A stretch of 50,422 nucleotides of DNA from Rubrivivax sp. (GTDB lineage: Bacteria; Pseudomonadota; Gammaproteobacteria; Burkholderiales; Burkholderiaceae_C): assembly GCA_021297985.1 (NCBI GenBank), contig JAJTGU010000068.1, positions 1 to 50,422 of the forward strand, read 5' to 3'. This document shows, in pieces, positions 1-8,705 of this stretch. The notes under the pieces were generated by a model. That model worked only from the letters and a program-made list of their open reading frames with translations, ran no database searches and was not told where the DNA came from. Both the position numbers and the translations under genes were made by a program. Each line of letters starts with the position of its first letter. Positions within the stretch are counted from its first letter, which is position 1.

Positions 1-1
1 C

Positions 2-730
2 AAGGCGCTGGCGCTGCCGCCGGCCTATGCCGTGGGCCTCATCCTGATGGGCTGCATGCCCGGCGGCACGACGAGCAACATCTTCACCTACTTCAGCAAG
101 GGCACGCTGAGCCTGTCGATCCTGATGACCATGAGCTCGACCCTGGTCGCGATCGTGATGGTGCCGCTGACGCTGGCCTTCTACTCGAGCGGCATCGAGG
201 GCCAGTGGCAGATCCCCCGCGAGAACGTCATTCAGGTGCTCGTGGTGCTGCTCGTGCCGACCGTGATCGGCATCGCGCTTCGCAAGTGGAACGCCAACGT
301 CGGCGCGGTGATCGAGATGATCGGCGGCCTGCTGGGCGTCCTGGTGATCCTGTTCCTGGTGGTCTCGTGGGTGCCGCGCAACTGGCAGCTGCTGCTCGAG
401 ACGGGCTTCCCGGTCTACGCCGGATCCATCGGGCTGGGCCTGGCGGGGTTCGCGCTGGGCTACCTCTTGTCGCGCGCGCTCAAGCAGGACACGCGTCGCG
501 CCCGCACCATCGCGCTGGAAACCGGAATCCAGAACGGCCCGCTGGCGGTGCTGATCGTCGTGCTGACGTTCACCGGCTCGCAGCAGCAGGACGTGCTGCT
601 GATTCCGGTGCTGTACTCGCTGTTCATCGTGCTCACCAGCAGCGCGGTGACGGTGTGGTTCCGCAGAATCACGACACGCGAGGAACTGGCGCGCGACAGC
701 GCCAAGATCGGTGCGCTGAAGTCGGCCTGA
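2..730 (+). CDS. Bile acid:sodium symporter (BASS) family protein, 5' truncated by window edge
   Basis: The reading frame is open from base 2, so the N-terminus lies outside the window; what remains is about 242 residues. The product is a polytopic inner-membrane protein with several hydrophobic segments separated by short loops. The stretch CMPGGTTSNIFTY near the visible start matches the PGG-T/A-SN signature of bacterial BASS/SBF transporters, which typically couple sodium to uptake of organic acids, bile acids or pantoate-like compounds. The substrate cannot be told from sequence. It converges on the ridA-like gene (21-base gap). Next to an anthranilate/kynurenine cluster it might import an aromatic acid, but that is only proximity. 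Confidence 0.85.
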   Translation, partial: KALALPPAYAVGLILMGCMPGGTTSNIFTYFSKGTLSLSILMTMSSTLVAIVMVPLTLAFYSSGIEGQWQIPRENVIQVLVVLLVPTVIGIALRKWNANVGAVIEMIGGLLGVLVILFLVVSWVPRNWQLLLETGFPVYAGSIGLGLAGFALGYLLSRALKQDTRRARTIALETGIQNGPLAVLIVVLTFTGSQQQDVLLIPVLYSLFIVLTSSAVTVWFRRITTREELARDSAKIGALKSA

Positions 731-751
731 CCGGCGTGGACCGAGGCGGGG

Positions 752-1156
752 TCAGGGCAGGACGGCCGTGACCTCGATCTCGACCTTGGCGCGGTCTTCC
801 ATCAGCGCGGCAACCTGCACGGCGCTCATCGCCACCGCGTAGTCGCCGACCAGCGCTCGATAGGCGGCGCCGATCTCGCGGCCGCGGGCCAGGTACTCGT
901 GCTTGTCGGTGAGGTACCAGGTCATGCGCACGATGTGGCCGGGCGTGGCCCCGCCCTCGGCCAGGACGGCGACGACGTTGGCCAACGCCTGATGCACCTG
1001 GGCCACCAGGTCGTCGCTTTCGAACTCGCATTGCGCGTTCCAGCCGATCTGGCCGGCCACGAACACCTGCCGGCCGCTGGCCTCGACGCCGTTGGCATAG
1101 CCCCTGGGCGGCTTCCAGCCCGCGGGTTGAAGAACGCGCTTGTGCGAATCGCTCAT
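752..1156 (-). CDS. RidA family protein lacking the usual catalytic arginine
   Basis: A 134-residue protein with the Rid/YjgF fold signature and the C-terminal KVEIEVTAVLP strand. Canonical RidA hydrolyses reactive enamine/imine intermediates such as 2-aminoacrylate. Aligned by eye with E. coli RidA, the position of the carboxylate-binding arginine (Arg105, in the motif VEVAR) is alanine here (VQVAA, Ala117), so it is probably a specialised paralogue rather than a housekeeping RidA. It is the second gene of a two-gene operon: its ATG overlaps the stop of the CoA-ligase gene by four bases. This pairing suggests a role with 2-aminobenzoyl-CoA-type intermediates, where enamine or imine chemistry is expected. 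Family call is firm; specific role is inferred. Confidence 0.88.
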   Translation of the reverse strand: MSDSHKRVLQPAGWKPPRGYANGVEASGRQVFVAGQIGWNAQCEFESDDLVAQVHQALANVVAVLAEGGATPGHIVRMTWYLTDKHEYLARGREIGAAYRALVGDYAVAMSAVQVAALMEDRAKVEIEVTAVLP

Positions 1157-2859
1157 GTCTGGATCTCCCGCAGCCTGAAACGCTGCAGCTTGCCGGTCTC
1201 GGTGCGGGGCAGGTGGGCGCAGAAGACGATCTCGCGCGGGTACTTGTAGGGCGCGATGGTCTGCTTGACGAAGTCCTGCAGGGCCTGTGCCATGGCCGCG
1301 TCGCCCGGGTGGCCGGGCTTCAGCACGATAAAGGCCTTGACGATCATGCCGCGGGCCTCGTCGGCCTGACCGATGACGCCGCACTCGGCCACCGCAGGGT
1401 GCAGCAGCAATGCGGACTCGACTTCGGGGCCGGCGATGTTGTAGCCGCCCGAGACGATCATGTCGTCGGTCCTCGCCTGGTAGACGAACTGGCCGTCCAC
1501 GGGGTCGACGAGGTAGGCGTCGCCGGTCAGGTTCCAGCCGTTCTGGACGTAGCTCGCCTGGCGCGGGTCGTCGAGGTACTTGCAGCCCGTCGGCCCGCGG
1601 ATCGCCAGCCGGCCGACCTGCCCGGGCGGCAGTTCGCGGCCTTCGTCGTCGAGGATCGCGGCGGTGTAGCCTGGCACGACGTATCCGGTCGCGCCACCGC
1701 GCGCGTCGTCTTCGCGGGCCGAGATGAAGATGTGGAACAGCTCGGTCGAGCCGATGCCGTCGATCAGCGTCAGGCCGGTCGCCTGCTGCCACAGCGTGCG
1801 AGTGGCTGCGGGCAGCGCCTCGCCGGCCGACACGCACTTGCGCAGTGACGAAAGGTCGTGTGTCGCCGCCGATGGCTCCGCGGCCCGCATCAGCGCCATC
1901 GCCCGATAGGACGTGGGCGCGGTGAAGCAGACCGTGGCCCGATGCTCGGTGATTGCCTGCAGCAGCGTGTCCGGCGCCACCCGTTCGAGCAGCACCGTGC
2001 TGGCGCCGACGGCCAGCGGGAACAGCAGCAGCCCGCCCAGGCCGAACGTGAAGGCCAGCGGCGGGCTGCCGATGAACACGTCGTCGGCCACCGCGCGCAG
2101 CACCTGCGGTGGCCAGCAGGCGCAGGCGGCGAGCATGTCGCGGTGGGTGTGCATCGCGGCCTTGGGCACGCCGGTGGTGCCCGATGTGAACGCGATCAGC
2201 GCGATGTCCTCGGCTGCGGTGTCCACCGTGTCGAACGCATCCGGTGCCGCGGCGGCCAGCGTCTCGAGGCTGTGCGCGCCGAGGGACTCGTTCGTGTCGT
2301 TCGCGTTCGCATTGAAATGGAGCACCTCGCGCAACGTGGGGCAGCCCGGGCGGGCCGCGGCCAGCTCCTCGGACAGCCTCGCGTCGCACAGCGCAAGGCT
2401 GATCTGGGCCTTGTCGACGATGACCTGCAGCTCGCGTGCCCGCAACAGCGGCATCGTGCCGACGGCGATGCCACCGGCCTTGACGACGGCCAGCCAGCAC
2501 ACCGCGAGCATCGGCGAGTTGGCGCCCCGCAGCAGCACGCGATTGCCGGGCACGAGGCCGAGGCCCTGGACCAGAACGTGGGCGACCCGGTTGGCGCGGG
2601 CCTGCACCTCGGCGTAGCTCCAGGTGACCGCATGACCCTGGGCCTGGCCGCGCAGGCAGGGCCGTGCGCCCCAGCCCCGCGCGACCGCGGAGTCGAGCAG
2701 TGCCGCCACGGCGTTGAGCCGAGGCTCGAACTGCAGGTCCGGACCGTCGAAGACCAGCACCGGCATCGCCTCGGGCGCGGGCAGCCGGTCCGCTGCAAAG
2801 GTGTCGCGGTGGGCGCTTGAGGCTCCGTTCGGGAGCCCGCTGTGGGGGGTCGCCATCAA
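1153..2859 (-). CDS. Benzoate-CoA ligase family protein, probable 2-aminobenzoate (anthranilate)-CoA ligase
   Basis: A 568-residue AMP-forming acyl-CoA synthetase. The adenylate-forming P-loop TSGTTGVPK lies at about residues 225-233, and the C-terminal hinge and lysine region ends in KLQRF. The N-terminal AHRDTFAADRLP segment is typical of the benzoate/2-aminobenzoate-CoA ligase subgroup. It would convert anthranilate, ATP and CoA to anthraniloyl-CoA in the cytoplasm. Context supports that substrate: the divergent kynB-kynU-kynA genes make anthranilate from tryptophan. The downstream ridA-like gene overlaps by four bases. Start ATG chosen at 2859; a second ATG follows immediately at 2856. 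The monooxygenase and later enzymes of a CoA-dependent anthranilate route are not in this window. Benzoate or a substituted benzoate remains possible. Confidence 0.82.
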   Translation of the reverse strand: MMATPHSGLPNGASSAHRDTFAADRLPAPEAMPVLVFDGPDLQFEPRLNAVAALLDSAVARGWGARPCLRGQAQGHAVTWSYAEVQARANRVAHVLVQGLGLVPGNRVLLRGANSPMLAVCWLAVVKAGGIAVGTMPLLRARELQVIVDKAQISLALCDARLSEELAAARPGCPTLREVLHFNANANDTNESLGAHSLETLAAAAPDAFDTVDTAAEDIALIAFTSGTTGVPKAAMHTHRDMLAACACWPPQVLRAVADDVFIGSPPLAFTFGLGGLLLFPLAVGASTVLLERVAPDTLLQAITEHRATVCFTAPTSYRAMALMRAAEPSAATHDLSSLRKCVSAGEALPAATRTLWQQATGLTLIDGIGSTELFHIFISAREDDARGGATGYVVPGYTAAILDDEGRELPPGQVGRLAIRGPTGCKYLDDPRQASYVQNGWNLTGDAYLVDPVDGQFVYQARTDDMIVSGGYNIAGPEVESALLLHPAVAECGVIGQADEARGMIVKAFIVLKPGHPGDAAMAQALQDFVKQTIAPYKYPREIVFCAHLPRTETGKLQRFRLREIQT

Positions 2860-2929
2860 GCGTGCAGTGTTTCAAGCGCTGGCAAGCCTTGTCAATCGAC
2901 GCCGGCCCCAGGGCTATGATGATTTGGTC
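2860..2929. promoter_or_regulatory. Divergent promoter region between the CoA-ligase operon and kynB
   Basis: Seventy bases separate the two divergent start codons, so both promoters must overlap here or reach into the coding ends. The stretch holds several CAAG/CTTG-type half sites (for example around 2872-2891) that could bind a regulator, but I do not recognise a defined operator and no regulator gene lies beside it. KynR-type Lrp/AsnC regulators often control kyn operons; none is seen in the window. Confidence 0.4.
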
Positions 2930-3619
2930 ATGATCGCTTCCCACGTTGTCCGTGCTTCCCGTCACGATCTCGATGCGCTGCCGCTGTGGGACATCTCGCC
3001 GCTGCTGGATGCCGGCTCGCCGGTGTTCCCCGGTGATGCGTCGTACCGGCAGGAGTGGGGTGCCCGCATCGGCCCGGGCTGCCCGGTCAACGTCAGTACG
3101 CTGACGCTGTCGCCGCACACCGGCGCGCATGCCGACGCGCCCTTGCACTACGACGATGCCGGCGAGGCGCCCGCGGCGTTGTCGCTGCGGCCCTACCTTG
3201 GGGCCTGCCGGGTCGTGCATGCGATCGGCGCGCATCCGCTGGTGACACGTGAGCATGTCGCCCATGCCCTGAAGCCGGGCATGCCGCCGCGGCTGCTGGT
3301 CCGCTGTTACGCGCGGATGCCGCAGCGCCAGTGGGACGCCGAGCTGGCCGGGCTTGACGCTACGCTGGTCGACGAACTCGCCGACCTCGGTGTGCTGCTC
3401 ATCGGCATCGACACCGCCAGCATCGACCCCGCCGACAGCAAGAGCCTGCCGTCGCACCAGGCGATCCGCCGGCGCGGCCTGCGGGTGCTCGAGAACCTGG
3501 TGCTCGACGCCGTGCCCGAAGGCGACTACGAACTGATCGCGCTGCCGCTCAAGCTGGGCAGCGCCTGTGCCTCGCCGGTGCGCGCCGTGTTGCGTGCGCT
3601 GGCGACTGAAGTGGACTGA
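2930..3619 (+). CDS. kynB: Kynurenine formamidase (arylformamidase)
   Basis: A 229-residue cyclase-family metal-dependent hydrolase that releases formate from N-formyl-L-kynurenine, the second step of tryptophan breakdown. The family metal-binding motif HTGAHADAP is present, with His63, His67 and Asp69 as likely zinc ligands, and the N-terminal LWDISPLL and P-GD motifs typical of KynB. The open frame extends further upstream, but the ATG at 2930 leaves about 18 residues before LWDIS and is the most sensible start; no strong ribosome site is visible. It is the first gene of kynB-kynU-kynA, with 24 bases to kynU. The order matches kyn operons of Burkholderiales and Pseudomonas relatives. Confidence 0.95.
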   Translation: MIASHVVRASRHDLDALPLWDISPLLDAGSPVFPGDASYRQEWGARIGPGCPVNVSTLTLSPHTGAHADAPLHYDDAGEAPAALSLRPYLGACRVVHAIGAHPLVTREHVAHALKPGMPPRLLVRCYARMPQRQWDAELAGLDATLVDELADLGVLLIGIDTASIDPADSKSLPSHQAIRRRGLRVLENLVLDAVPEGDYELIALPLKLGSACASPVRAVLRALATEVD

Positions 3620-3643
3620 CACCGGCCCCGGCCGCACCCGAGC

Positions 3644-4951
3644 ATGGACCCCGACACGACCGACATCGACAGCATCGCGCCGCAACTGTTCCGCGAAGAC
3701 GCCGAGGCGCTGGACATCGCCGACCCGCTGGCGCCGCTGCGCGATCAGTTCGAGCTCCCGGAGTCGGGACTGGTCTACCTGGACGGCAACTCGCTCGGCG
3801 TCTGCCCCAAGGCCACCGCAGCCCGTGTGGCCGACGTGGTGCAGGGCGAGTGGGGCCAGGGCCTGATCCGGAGCTGGAACAACGCCGGCTGGATCGACCT
3901 GCCCCAGCGCGTGGGCGACAAGATCGCGCGCCTGGTGGGCGCCGGTCCGGGTGAGCTGGTGGCGGCCGATTCAACCAGCGTCAATCTGTTCAAGGTGCTG
4001 GCCGCTGCGCTGGCGATCCAGAAGGCCCTCGCGCCGGCGCGGCGCGTCATCGTCAGCGAGACGCACAACTTCCCGACCGATCTCTACATCGCCCAGGCCC
4101 TGGCCCGCGAGCACGGCTGCGAGTTGCAGTTGGTGGACGACGCTGCGGCACTGGCGTCGGCCCTGGGCGCCGACACCGCCGTGCTGATGCTGACCCACGT
4201 CAACTACCGCAACGGCGCCATGCACGACATGGCGGCGCTGACCGCCGCCGCGCATGCGGCCGGTGCACTGACGGTCTGGGACCTGGCGCACAGCGCCGGC
4301 GCGGTGCCGGTGGACCTGCACGGCGCCGACGCCGACTTTGCCGTCGGCTGCGGCTACAAGTACCTCAACGGTGGCCCCGGGGCGCCGGCCTTCGTGTGGG
4401 TGCATCCGCGCCATGCCGACGGCTTCGAGCAGCCGCTGGCGGGCTGGATGGGCCACGCGGCGCCGTTTGAGTTCACACCCGGATATCGGCCTGCACCGGG
4501 CATCGCGCGTTATCTCTGCGGCACGCCTGCGGTGCTGGCGATGGCGGCGCTGGAGTGTGGTGTCGACACCGTGCTGTCGGCCGAGCCGCTGGGCGGCATG
4601 GCGGCGCTGCGCGAGAAGTCGCTCCGTCTGACCCGGCTGTTCGCGATGCAGGTGCGCGCGACCTGCATGCCGCTGGCGCCGAACCTGCGCATCGTGTCGC
4701 CGGACGACGATGCAAGGCGCGGCAGCCAGGTCTGCCTGGCCGACCCCGAGCTGGCCTACCCGGTCGTGCAGGCGCTGATCGCCCGCGGCGTGATCGGCGA
4801 CTTCCGCGCACCGGACATCCTGCGCTTCGGCTTCACGCCGCTGTACACGCGCTTCACCGACGTCTGGGATGCGGCAGAACACCTGCGCCAGGTGCTCGAG
4901 TCCGGCCAGTGGCGCGAGCCGCGCTTCAGCCAGCGGCAGGTGGTGACGTGA
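3644..4951 (+). CDS. kynU: Kynureninase
   Basis: A 435-residue fold-type I PLP enzyme that cleaves L-kynurenine to anthranilate and L-alanine. Family signatures are clear: YLDGNSLG near residue 45, [10 protein letters not shown], and the PLP-binding segment [14 protein letters not shown], with Lys239 as the expected Schiff-base lysine. Length fits the bacterial enzyme (about 415-430). Its stop codon overlaps the GTG start of kynA by four bases, indicating translational coupling. Together with kynB and kynA it completes conversion of tryptophan to anthranilate, which the divergently encoded CoA ligase may then activate. Confidence 0.96.
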   Translation: MDPDTTDIDSIAPQLFREDAEALDIADPLAPLRDQFELPESGLVYLDGNSLGVCPKATAARVADVVQGEWGQGLIRSWNNAGWIDLPQRVGDKIARLVGAGPGELVAADSTSVNLFKVLAAALAIQKALAPARRVIVSETHNFPTDLYIAQALAREHGCELQLVDDAAALASALGADTAVLMLTHVNYRNGAMHDMAALTAAAHAAGALTVWDLAHSAGAVPVDLHGADADFAVGCGYKYLNGGPGAPAFVWVHPRHADGFEQPLAGWMGHAAPFEFTPGYRPAPGIARYLCGTPAVLAMAALECGVDTVLSAEPLGGMAALREKSLRLTRLFAMQVRATCMPLAPNLRIVSPDDDARRGSQVCLADPELAYPVVQALIARGVIGDFRAPDILRFGFTPLYTRFTDVWDAAEHLRQVLESGQWREPRFSQRQVVT

Positions 4952-5859
4952 GCGGTGAGGTGAACCGCAGCGACAAGGACGGCTGCCCGTTTGCCGGCGT
5001 AAACACCGGCTCAATGGCCGGCGCAGAGGCCGGCGCAGAGACCGGGCACCACGGCGCTCAGCTCGACTTCAGCGCCGACATGAGCTATGGCGACTACCTG
5101 CACCTGGACCGGGTGCTGGACGCGCAGCACCCGCTGTCGCCCGACCCGAACGAGATGCTGTTCATCGTGCAGCACCAGACCAGCGAGCTGTGGATGAAGC
5201 TGCTGCTGCACGAGCTGCGCGGTGCGATGCAGGGCATCGCTGCAGACCGCCTGGCGCCGGCGTTCAAGCAGCTGGCGCGGGTGTCGCGCATCCTCGAGCA
5301 GCTGGTGCACGCCTGGGACGTGCTGGCGACGATGACGCCACCCGAGTACAGCGCGATCCGGCCCTACCTGGCCAACAGCAGCGGCTTCCAGAGCTGGCAG
5401 TACCGGACCATCGAGTTCAGCCTCGGCAACAAGAACGCCGCGATGCTGAAGCCCCACGCCCACGCGCCCGAGCGCCTGGCCACGGTGATGGCCGCGTACG
5501 AGTCGCCGTCGCTGTACGACGAGGCCCTGCGCCTGCTCGCCCGCCGCGGCCTGCCCGTGCCGGCGAGCCACGCCGAGCGCGACTGGCGGCTGCCCTACGA
5601 CGCCAGCGACGGCGTGCAGGACGCCTGGCTGCTGGTCTACCGCGACCCGCAGAAGCACTGGGACCTGTACCAGCTGGGCGAGGAGCTGACCGATCTCGAG
5701 GATGCGTTCCGACTCTGGCGCTTCCGGCACGTGACCACCGTCGAGCGCGTGATCGGCTTCAAGCGGGGCACCGGCGGCACCGGGGGTGTGAGCTACCTGC
5801 GCAGGATGCTGGACGTGGTGCTGTTCCCGGAGATCTGGCGGCTGCGAACCGAGCTTTGA
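4948..5859 (+). CDS. kynA: Tryptophan 2,3-dioxygenase
   Basis: A 303-residue haem dioxygenase that opens the indole ring of L-tryptophan to give N-formylkynurenine. Signatures include [10 protein letters not shown], the [17 protein letters not shown] block, and the C-terminal [12 protein letters not shown] motif that shapes the substrate pocket. His261 in [12 protein letters not shown] is the expected proximal haem ligand. The start is taken as the GTG at 4948 because it gives the four-base overlap with kynU; it adds a poorly conserved N-terminal stretch of about 45 residues that is rich in Gly and Ala. It is the last gene of the kyn operon and converges on the rhodanese gene with a 10-base gap. 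Confidence 0.96.
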   Translation: MSGEVNRSDKDGCPFAGVNTGSMAGAEAGAETGHHGAQLDFSADMSYGDYLHLDRVLDAQHPLSPDPNEMLFIVQHQTSELWMKLLLHELRGAMQGIAADRLAPAFKQLARVSRILEQLVHAWDVLATMTPPEYSAIRPYLANSSGFQSWQYRTIEFSLGNKNAAMLKPHAHAPERLATVMAAYESPSLYDEALRLLARRGLPVPASHAERDWRLPYDASDGVQDAWLLVYRDPQKHWDLYQLGEELTDLEDAFRLWRFRHVTTVERVIGFKRGTGGTGGVSYLRRMLDVVLFPEIWRLRTEL

Positions 5860-5869
5860 AGGCGGCCGG

Positions 5870-7522
5870 TCAAGGTCGTGCCATCTTCACGTCCGGCCAC
5901 CCCAGCAGACGCAGCAGCACCACCCCGAGCGCGGCCTGGCCCGGGTCGTCGGCGACCGTCACCACCTCCGACCAGCGCGTGACGCCGGCCTTGTTGAGTC
6001 GGGCCACCATCTCGTGTGCCGGCCGCGGCTGGCCGTCCGGCAAGAGCAGCTCGGTGACGGGCAGGTGCACGGTCGGCCCGGCGGGCGTGATCGTCGGCGC
6101 CTGCGGCCCGGTCGACCAGATCAGGCGCGGGTAGGTCGACGCCGGGTCGGCGATGTCGGCCTTGACGAGCAGCGGCCTTGCCGGCCGGGTCAGATCTGTC
6201 CACGCCGAAGCCGGGACCGCGCTTGGTGTCGGGGTTGTCGCGGCGGCTGCCGCGGACCGGGTCAGTGCATGGCCGCGAAGGGCCCATTCGTCCACCGAAT
6301 CCATCAGCAGCGACACCTGGGTCACCCCCAGCGACTCCAGCAGAACGAAGGCCAGTGCCGCGTCAGGCTGCAGGCCGCCTTCGGAAACGATCACCGCCTC
6401 GTCGGATGGGCGCAAGCCGAGGCTCGCCAGTTCACCCTGAAGCCGGCCCGGATCGGCCAGCGCCTCGCGCCAGCGCGCGGCCGGCAGCGACACCGCCTTG
6501 GGCACATGGCCGGCGGCAAACGCGGCTTCGTTGCGGACATCGATGACCCCGAGCCGCGCGATGCCGAAGATGCGGAACTGCTCGTCGTTCCAGGCCGCCA
6601 GCCAGGTCGCGTCGCGCAGCATCTGCGGCCGGGCCCAGGGCGTCATCGGCAGCTTGCGCTCGTCGCGCAGCCAGTCGATCTGCGAACCGACAAACACGCC
6701 GACATCGGGCCACTCCAGCAGCACCTTGAGGGCGAAGAACGGCACCGTCGCGGCGACGCCGCCGCCGCAGTAGGTCTGCACCCGCTGGCCCGGCTTCAGC
6801 CCCAGGTGGGCGGCCATGCGTCGGATCTCGGCCACGGGCTTGAAGGTCCCGTCGGGATTGAAGAAGTCGGACGTGGGCCAGTGGATCGCGCCCGGCACAT
6901 GGCCGCCGCGGTCGAAGAAGCGCTGGCCACCGAAGTAGTAGCCCGCGTTCAGCGCCTCCACGGTGGCCGTGGTCTGGAGCTCGCCGGTGCCCGTCAGGAA
7001 GGCCGGCAGCCGCATCAGCAGATCCGGCCCGGTGGCCGGCGCCTGCCAGCGGCCAGGCTCGGGCGCTGGCGTGGACTGGTTCGTCACCGCGCCGCCGGCA
7101 CGCTTCCAGGCCGCAAGGCCACCGTCGAGCAGATGCAGACGGTCGGCCGCGACACCGTGCAGCAGCAGGTCGAAGTACAACCGCGTCGCCCACATCGTGC
7201 CCGCCGAGTCGTAGACCACGAAGCGGCTGTCCGGTCCGGCTCCCCAGCTGCGCAGGCGGCGCTCCAACTCGGGCTTGGGCAGGGGGCGGGCACCGGTGCC
7301 CATCAGGTCCATGTGGAACGCGCCCGGGATGTGTGCCGCGGCGTAGGCCGGGCCGGGCGAAGCATCGACGACGATGACGGATGCCGCCGCTGGCTGGGCC
7401 CGCAGCCATGCGGCATCGACCAGCCCGGCGGCTGCAGTGGCCGGCGTTGCGGCGGCAAGGCCCAAGGCGAGGCCAAGGCCGGCGAGAGCGGTGCGTAGAA
7501 GGCGGACAAGATCGGCAGGCAT
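5870..7522 (-). CDS. Exported multi-domain rhodanese-like sulfurtransferase
   Basis: About 550 residues from the ATG at 7522, chosen because it puts a clear cleavable signal peptide (MPADLVRLLRTALAGLGLALG... ATPATAAAG) at the N-terminus; an upstream ATG at 7639 would bury it. The mature part looks like four successive rhodanese-like modules. Only the second keeps an active-site cysteine, in YCGGGVAA. The others have serine or other residues at the equivalent loop (YDSAGTMWA, VSEGGLQPD, VADDPGQAA), so they should be inactive. The first two resemble a thiosulfate/3-mercaptopyruvate sulfurtransferase pair. It probably acts in the periplasm on thiosulfate, persulfide or a related sulfur donor; the substrate is unknown. 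A sulfite dehydrogenase lies about 8 kb away but not in the same operon. Confidence 0.82.
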   Translation of the reverse strand: MPADLVRLLRTALAGLGLALGLAAATPATAAAGLVDAAWLRAQPAAASVIVVDASPGPAYAAAHIPGAFHMDLMGTGARPLPKPELERRLRSWGAGPDSRFVVYDSAGTMWATRLYFDLLLHGVAADRLHLLDGGLAAWKRAGGAVTNQSTPAPEPGRWQAPATGPDLLMRLPAFLTGTGELQTTATVEALNAGYYFGGQRFFDRGGHVPGAIHWPTSDFFNPDGTFKPVAEIRRMAAHLGLKPGQRVQTYCGGGVAATVPFFALKVLLEWPDVGVFVGSQIDWLRDERKLPMTPWARPQMLRDATWLAAWNDEQFRIFGIARLGVIDVRNEAAFAAGHVPKAVSLPAARWREALADPGRLQGELASLGLRPSDEAVIVSEGGLQPDAALAFVLLESLGVTQVSLLMDSVDEWALRGHALTRSAAAAATTPTPSAVPASAWTDLTRPARPLLVKADIADPASTYPRLIWSTGPQAPTITPAGPTVHLPVTELLLPDGQPRPAHEMVARLNKAGVTRWSEVVTVADDPGQAALGVVLLRLLGWPDVKMARP

Positions 7523-7723
7523 GGTCGGCGGGCGAGTGGAGTCGGGCGCAGGATGCGGCGTCATCCGCGCCTGCGCGAGCGCCGTCGTGACGACCGACGA
7601 GGGCGTGGCGCCAGAGACCGGCGGGTGGCGACGGGTCACGACCGCTGCCCGGACGCCTGGACTGGCGTGGGGCTGTCATCGCCTAGGGAATATGCCGACG
7701 GTCAAGGATCGATTGAGATTTAG

Positions 7724-7735
7724 GATAGCGCTATC
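7724..7735. promoter_or_regulatory. Candidate LacI/GntR-type operator, copy 1
   Basis: A perfect 12-base palindrome GATAGCGCTATC with central CG, the usual geometry of a LacI-family operator. It lies in the 392-base non-coding stretch before the damaged 2-hydroxyacid dehydrogenase. The same core recurs at 7841-7848 and twice around the LacI-family gene near 46.9 kb. TAGCGCT is, from memory, part of the GntR operator described in Pseudomonas aeruginosa. Confidence 0.7.
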
Positions 7736-7837
7736 TCACTTCAGGCGTCAGTGGTCGCCGCCACGCCCTCCCTGGGGGAGGTGATTGGGCTTGAGTGGAT
7801 TTCCGATGGTCAATATCGAGTGTTTGGTGTCCGCTTC

Positions 7838-7850
7838 GGATAGCGCTACC
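7838..7850. promoter_or_regulatory. Candidate LacI/GntR-type operator, copy 2
   Basis: GGATAGCGCTACC, with the palindromic core TAGCGCTA intact and one outer mismatch between arms. It lies 65-70 bases upstream of the likely GTG start of the damaged dehydrogenase gene and 114 bases from copy 1, a spacing that would allow looping by a tetrameric LacI-family repressor. The rest of 7523-7914 shows no gene I can support. Confidence 0.65.
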
Positions 7851-7914
7851 CGTCAAGCTTTCGTTCCCGACCGGAGTCATCCTTTGCCGGACCCCGCTGC
7901 CTCAAGCTTCACCC

Positions 7915-8246
7915 GTGCCGCTGCCTGACATCCTGGCCTTGAAAGGGCTCCACCCGTTCTCCATGAAGGCCCTGGCCACGCGTTTCTGCGTGCACGTGGA
8001 CGCCCAGGCCGGCGATGCGCAGGCGTTTGCGGCCCTGGCGCCGCGGATCGTGGGCCTGGTGGCCTCGGGCGAGTCCAAGGTGCCGGGTTCGCTGATGGCG
8101 CAGCTGCCGGCGCTGAAGGCGGTGTCGGTGTTCGGTGTCGGCCACGACGGCATCAATGTGGCGCGTGGCAGTGTCGTCGACGAAGCGGCGCGGCTGGCGG
8201 CACTGGCGGACGGCAGCATCGCCGGCGCCGTGATCGACGTGCTCGA
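7915..8246 (+). pseudogene. Remnant of a D-2-hydroxyacid dehydrogenase (2-ketogluconate reductase type)
   Basis: Starting at a GTG, the frame reads PDILALKGLHPFSMKAL...SVFGVGHDGI, the N-terminal substrate domain of a GhrB-like 2-hydroxyacid dehydrogenase. At about 8152 it jumps directly to NVARGSVVDEAARLAALADG, which belongs near the C-terminus. The whole NAD-binding domain, including the GxGxxG loop and the catalytic Arg and Glu regions, is missing. The last part of the protein is also absent: after AGAVIDVL (about 8243) the frame runs into the start of a gluconolactonase. The full-length enzyme should be about 310-320 residues; only about 110 remain. It sits behind two GntR-like operators, as expected for a gluconate/2-ketogluconate gene. 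Confidence 0.8.
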
Positions 8247-8690
8247 CCCCCGTTTTGCCCCCGTCGCGCATCAGGCGACAGCCCTGGAGCGCCTGTGCAC
8301 GGGCGCCACGTGGAGCGAGGGCCCTGTGGACGGCCAGAGCGTCTGGCGCGACGCGGTCGAGTTCACCAGCGGCCACACGCGTGAAGTCCGACGGCACGAT
8401 CTGGTTCACCGATCCGCCCTACGGCATCGCCTCCGACCACGAAGGCCACAAGGCCGACAGCGAGCTGGGCGACTGCCACATGTTCCGCTTCGATCCCGTC
8501 TCGGGCGAACTGCGCGTGGTCCGCGACTTCGTGGAAGAGCCCAACGGGCTGGCGTTTTCGCCCGACGAGTCCGTGCTCCACATCAGCGACACGTCGGCGG
8601 CGCGTGGCCCGCAACGCGCTCTTCATCGCCGCGAGACGTTCGCTCCACCGCATCCGTCTCGACACCACCGGGGTGCAGCGGCCTGACCGC
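8244..8690 (+). pseudogene. Remnant of an SMP-30/gluconolactonase family gene, multiple internal deletions
   Basis: Recognisable family pieces occur in order but in different frames. DPRFAPVAHQATALERLCTGATWSEGPV is the N-terminus. VWRDAVEFTSGHTR follows after a loss near 8330. VKSDGTIWFTDPPYGI through FSPDESVLHISDTSAA is out of frame with the preceding piece after a junction near 8381. ARNALFIAARRSLHRIRL is the C-terminal strand, after a junction near 8600 with another frame change. A normal protein is about 300 residues; roughly half is missing and no single frame covers the rest. The original enzyme would have hydrolysed gluconolactone or a related sugar lactone. The last piece is in frame with gntK and has lost its own stop. 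Confidence 0.82.
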
Positions 8691-8705
8691 CGGCGCGGTG
8701 CAGGG

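Noticed and set aside
752..3685. Very long minus-strand open frame (977 codons)
   Set aside because: Only its last 134 codons (ridA-like) are real. The rest is Arg/Ala/Gly-rich shadow of the ligase gene and kynB typical of high GC.
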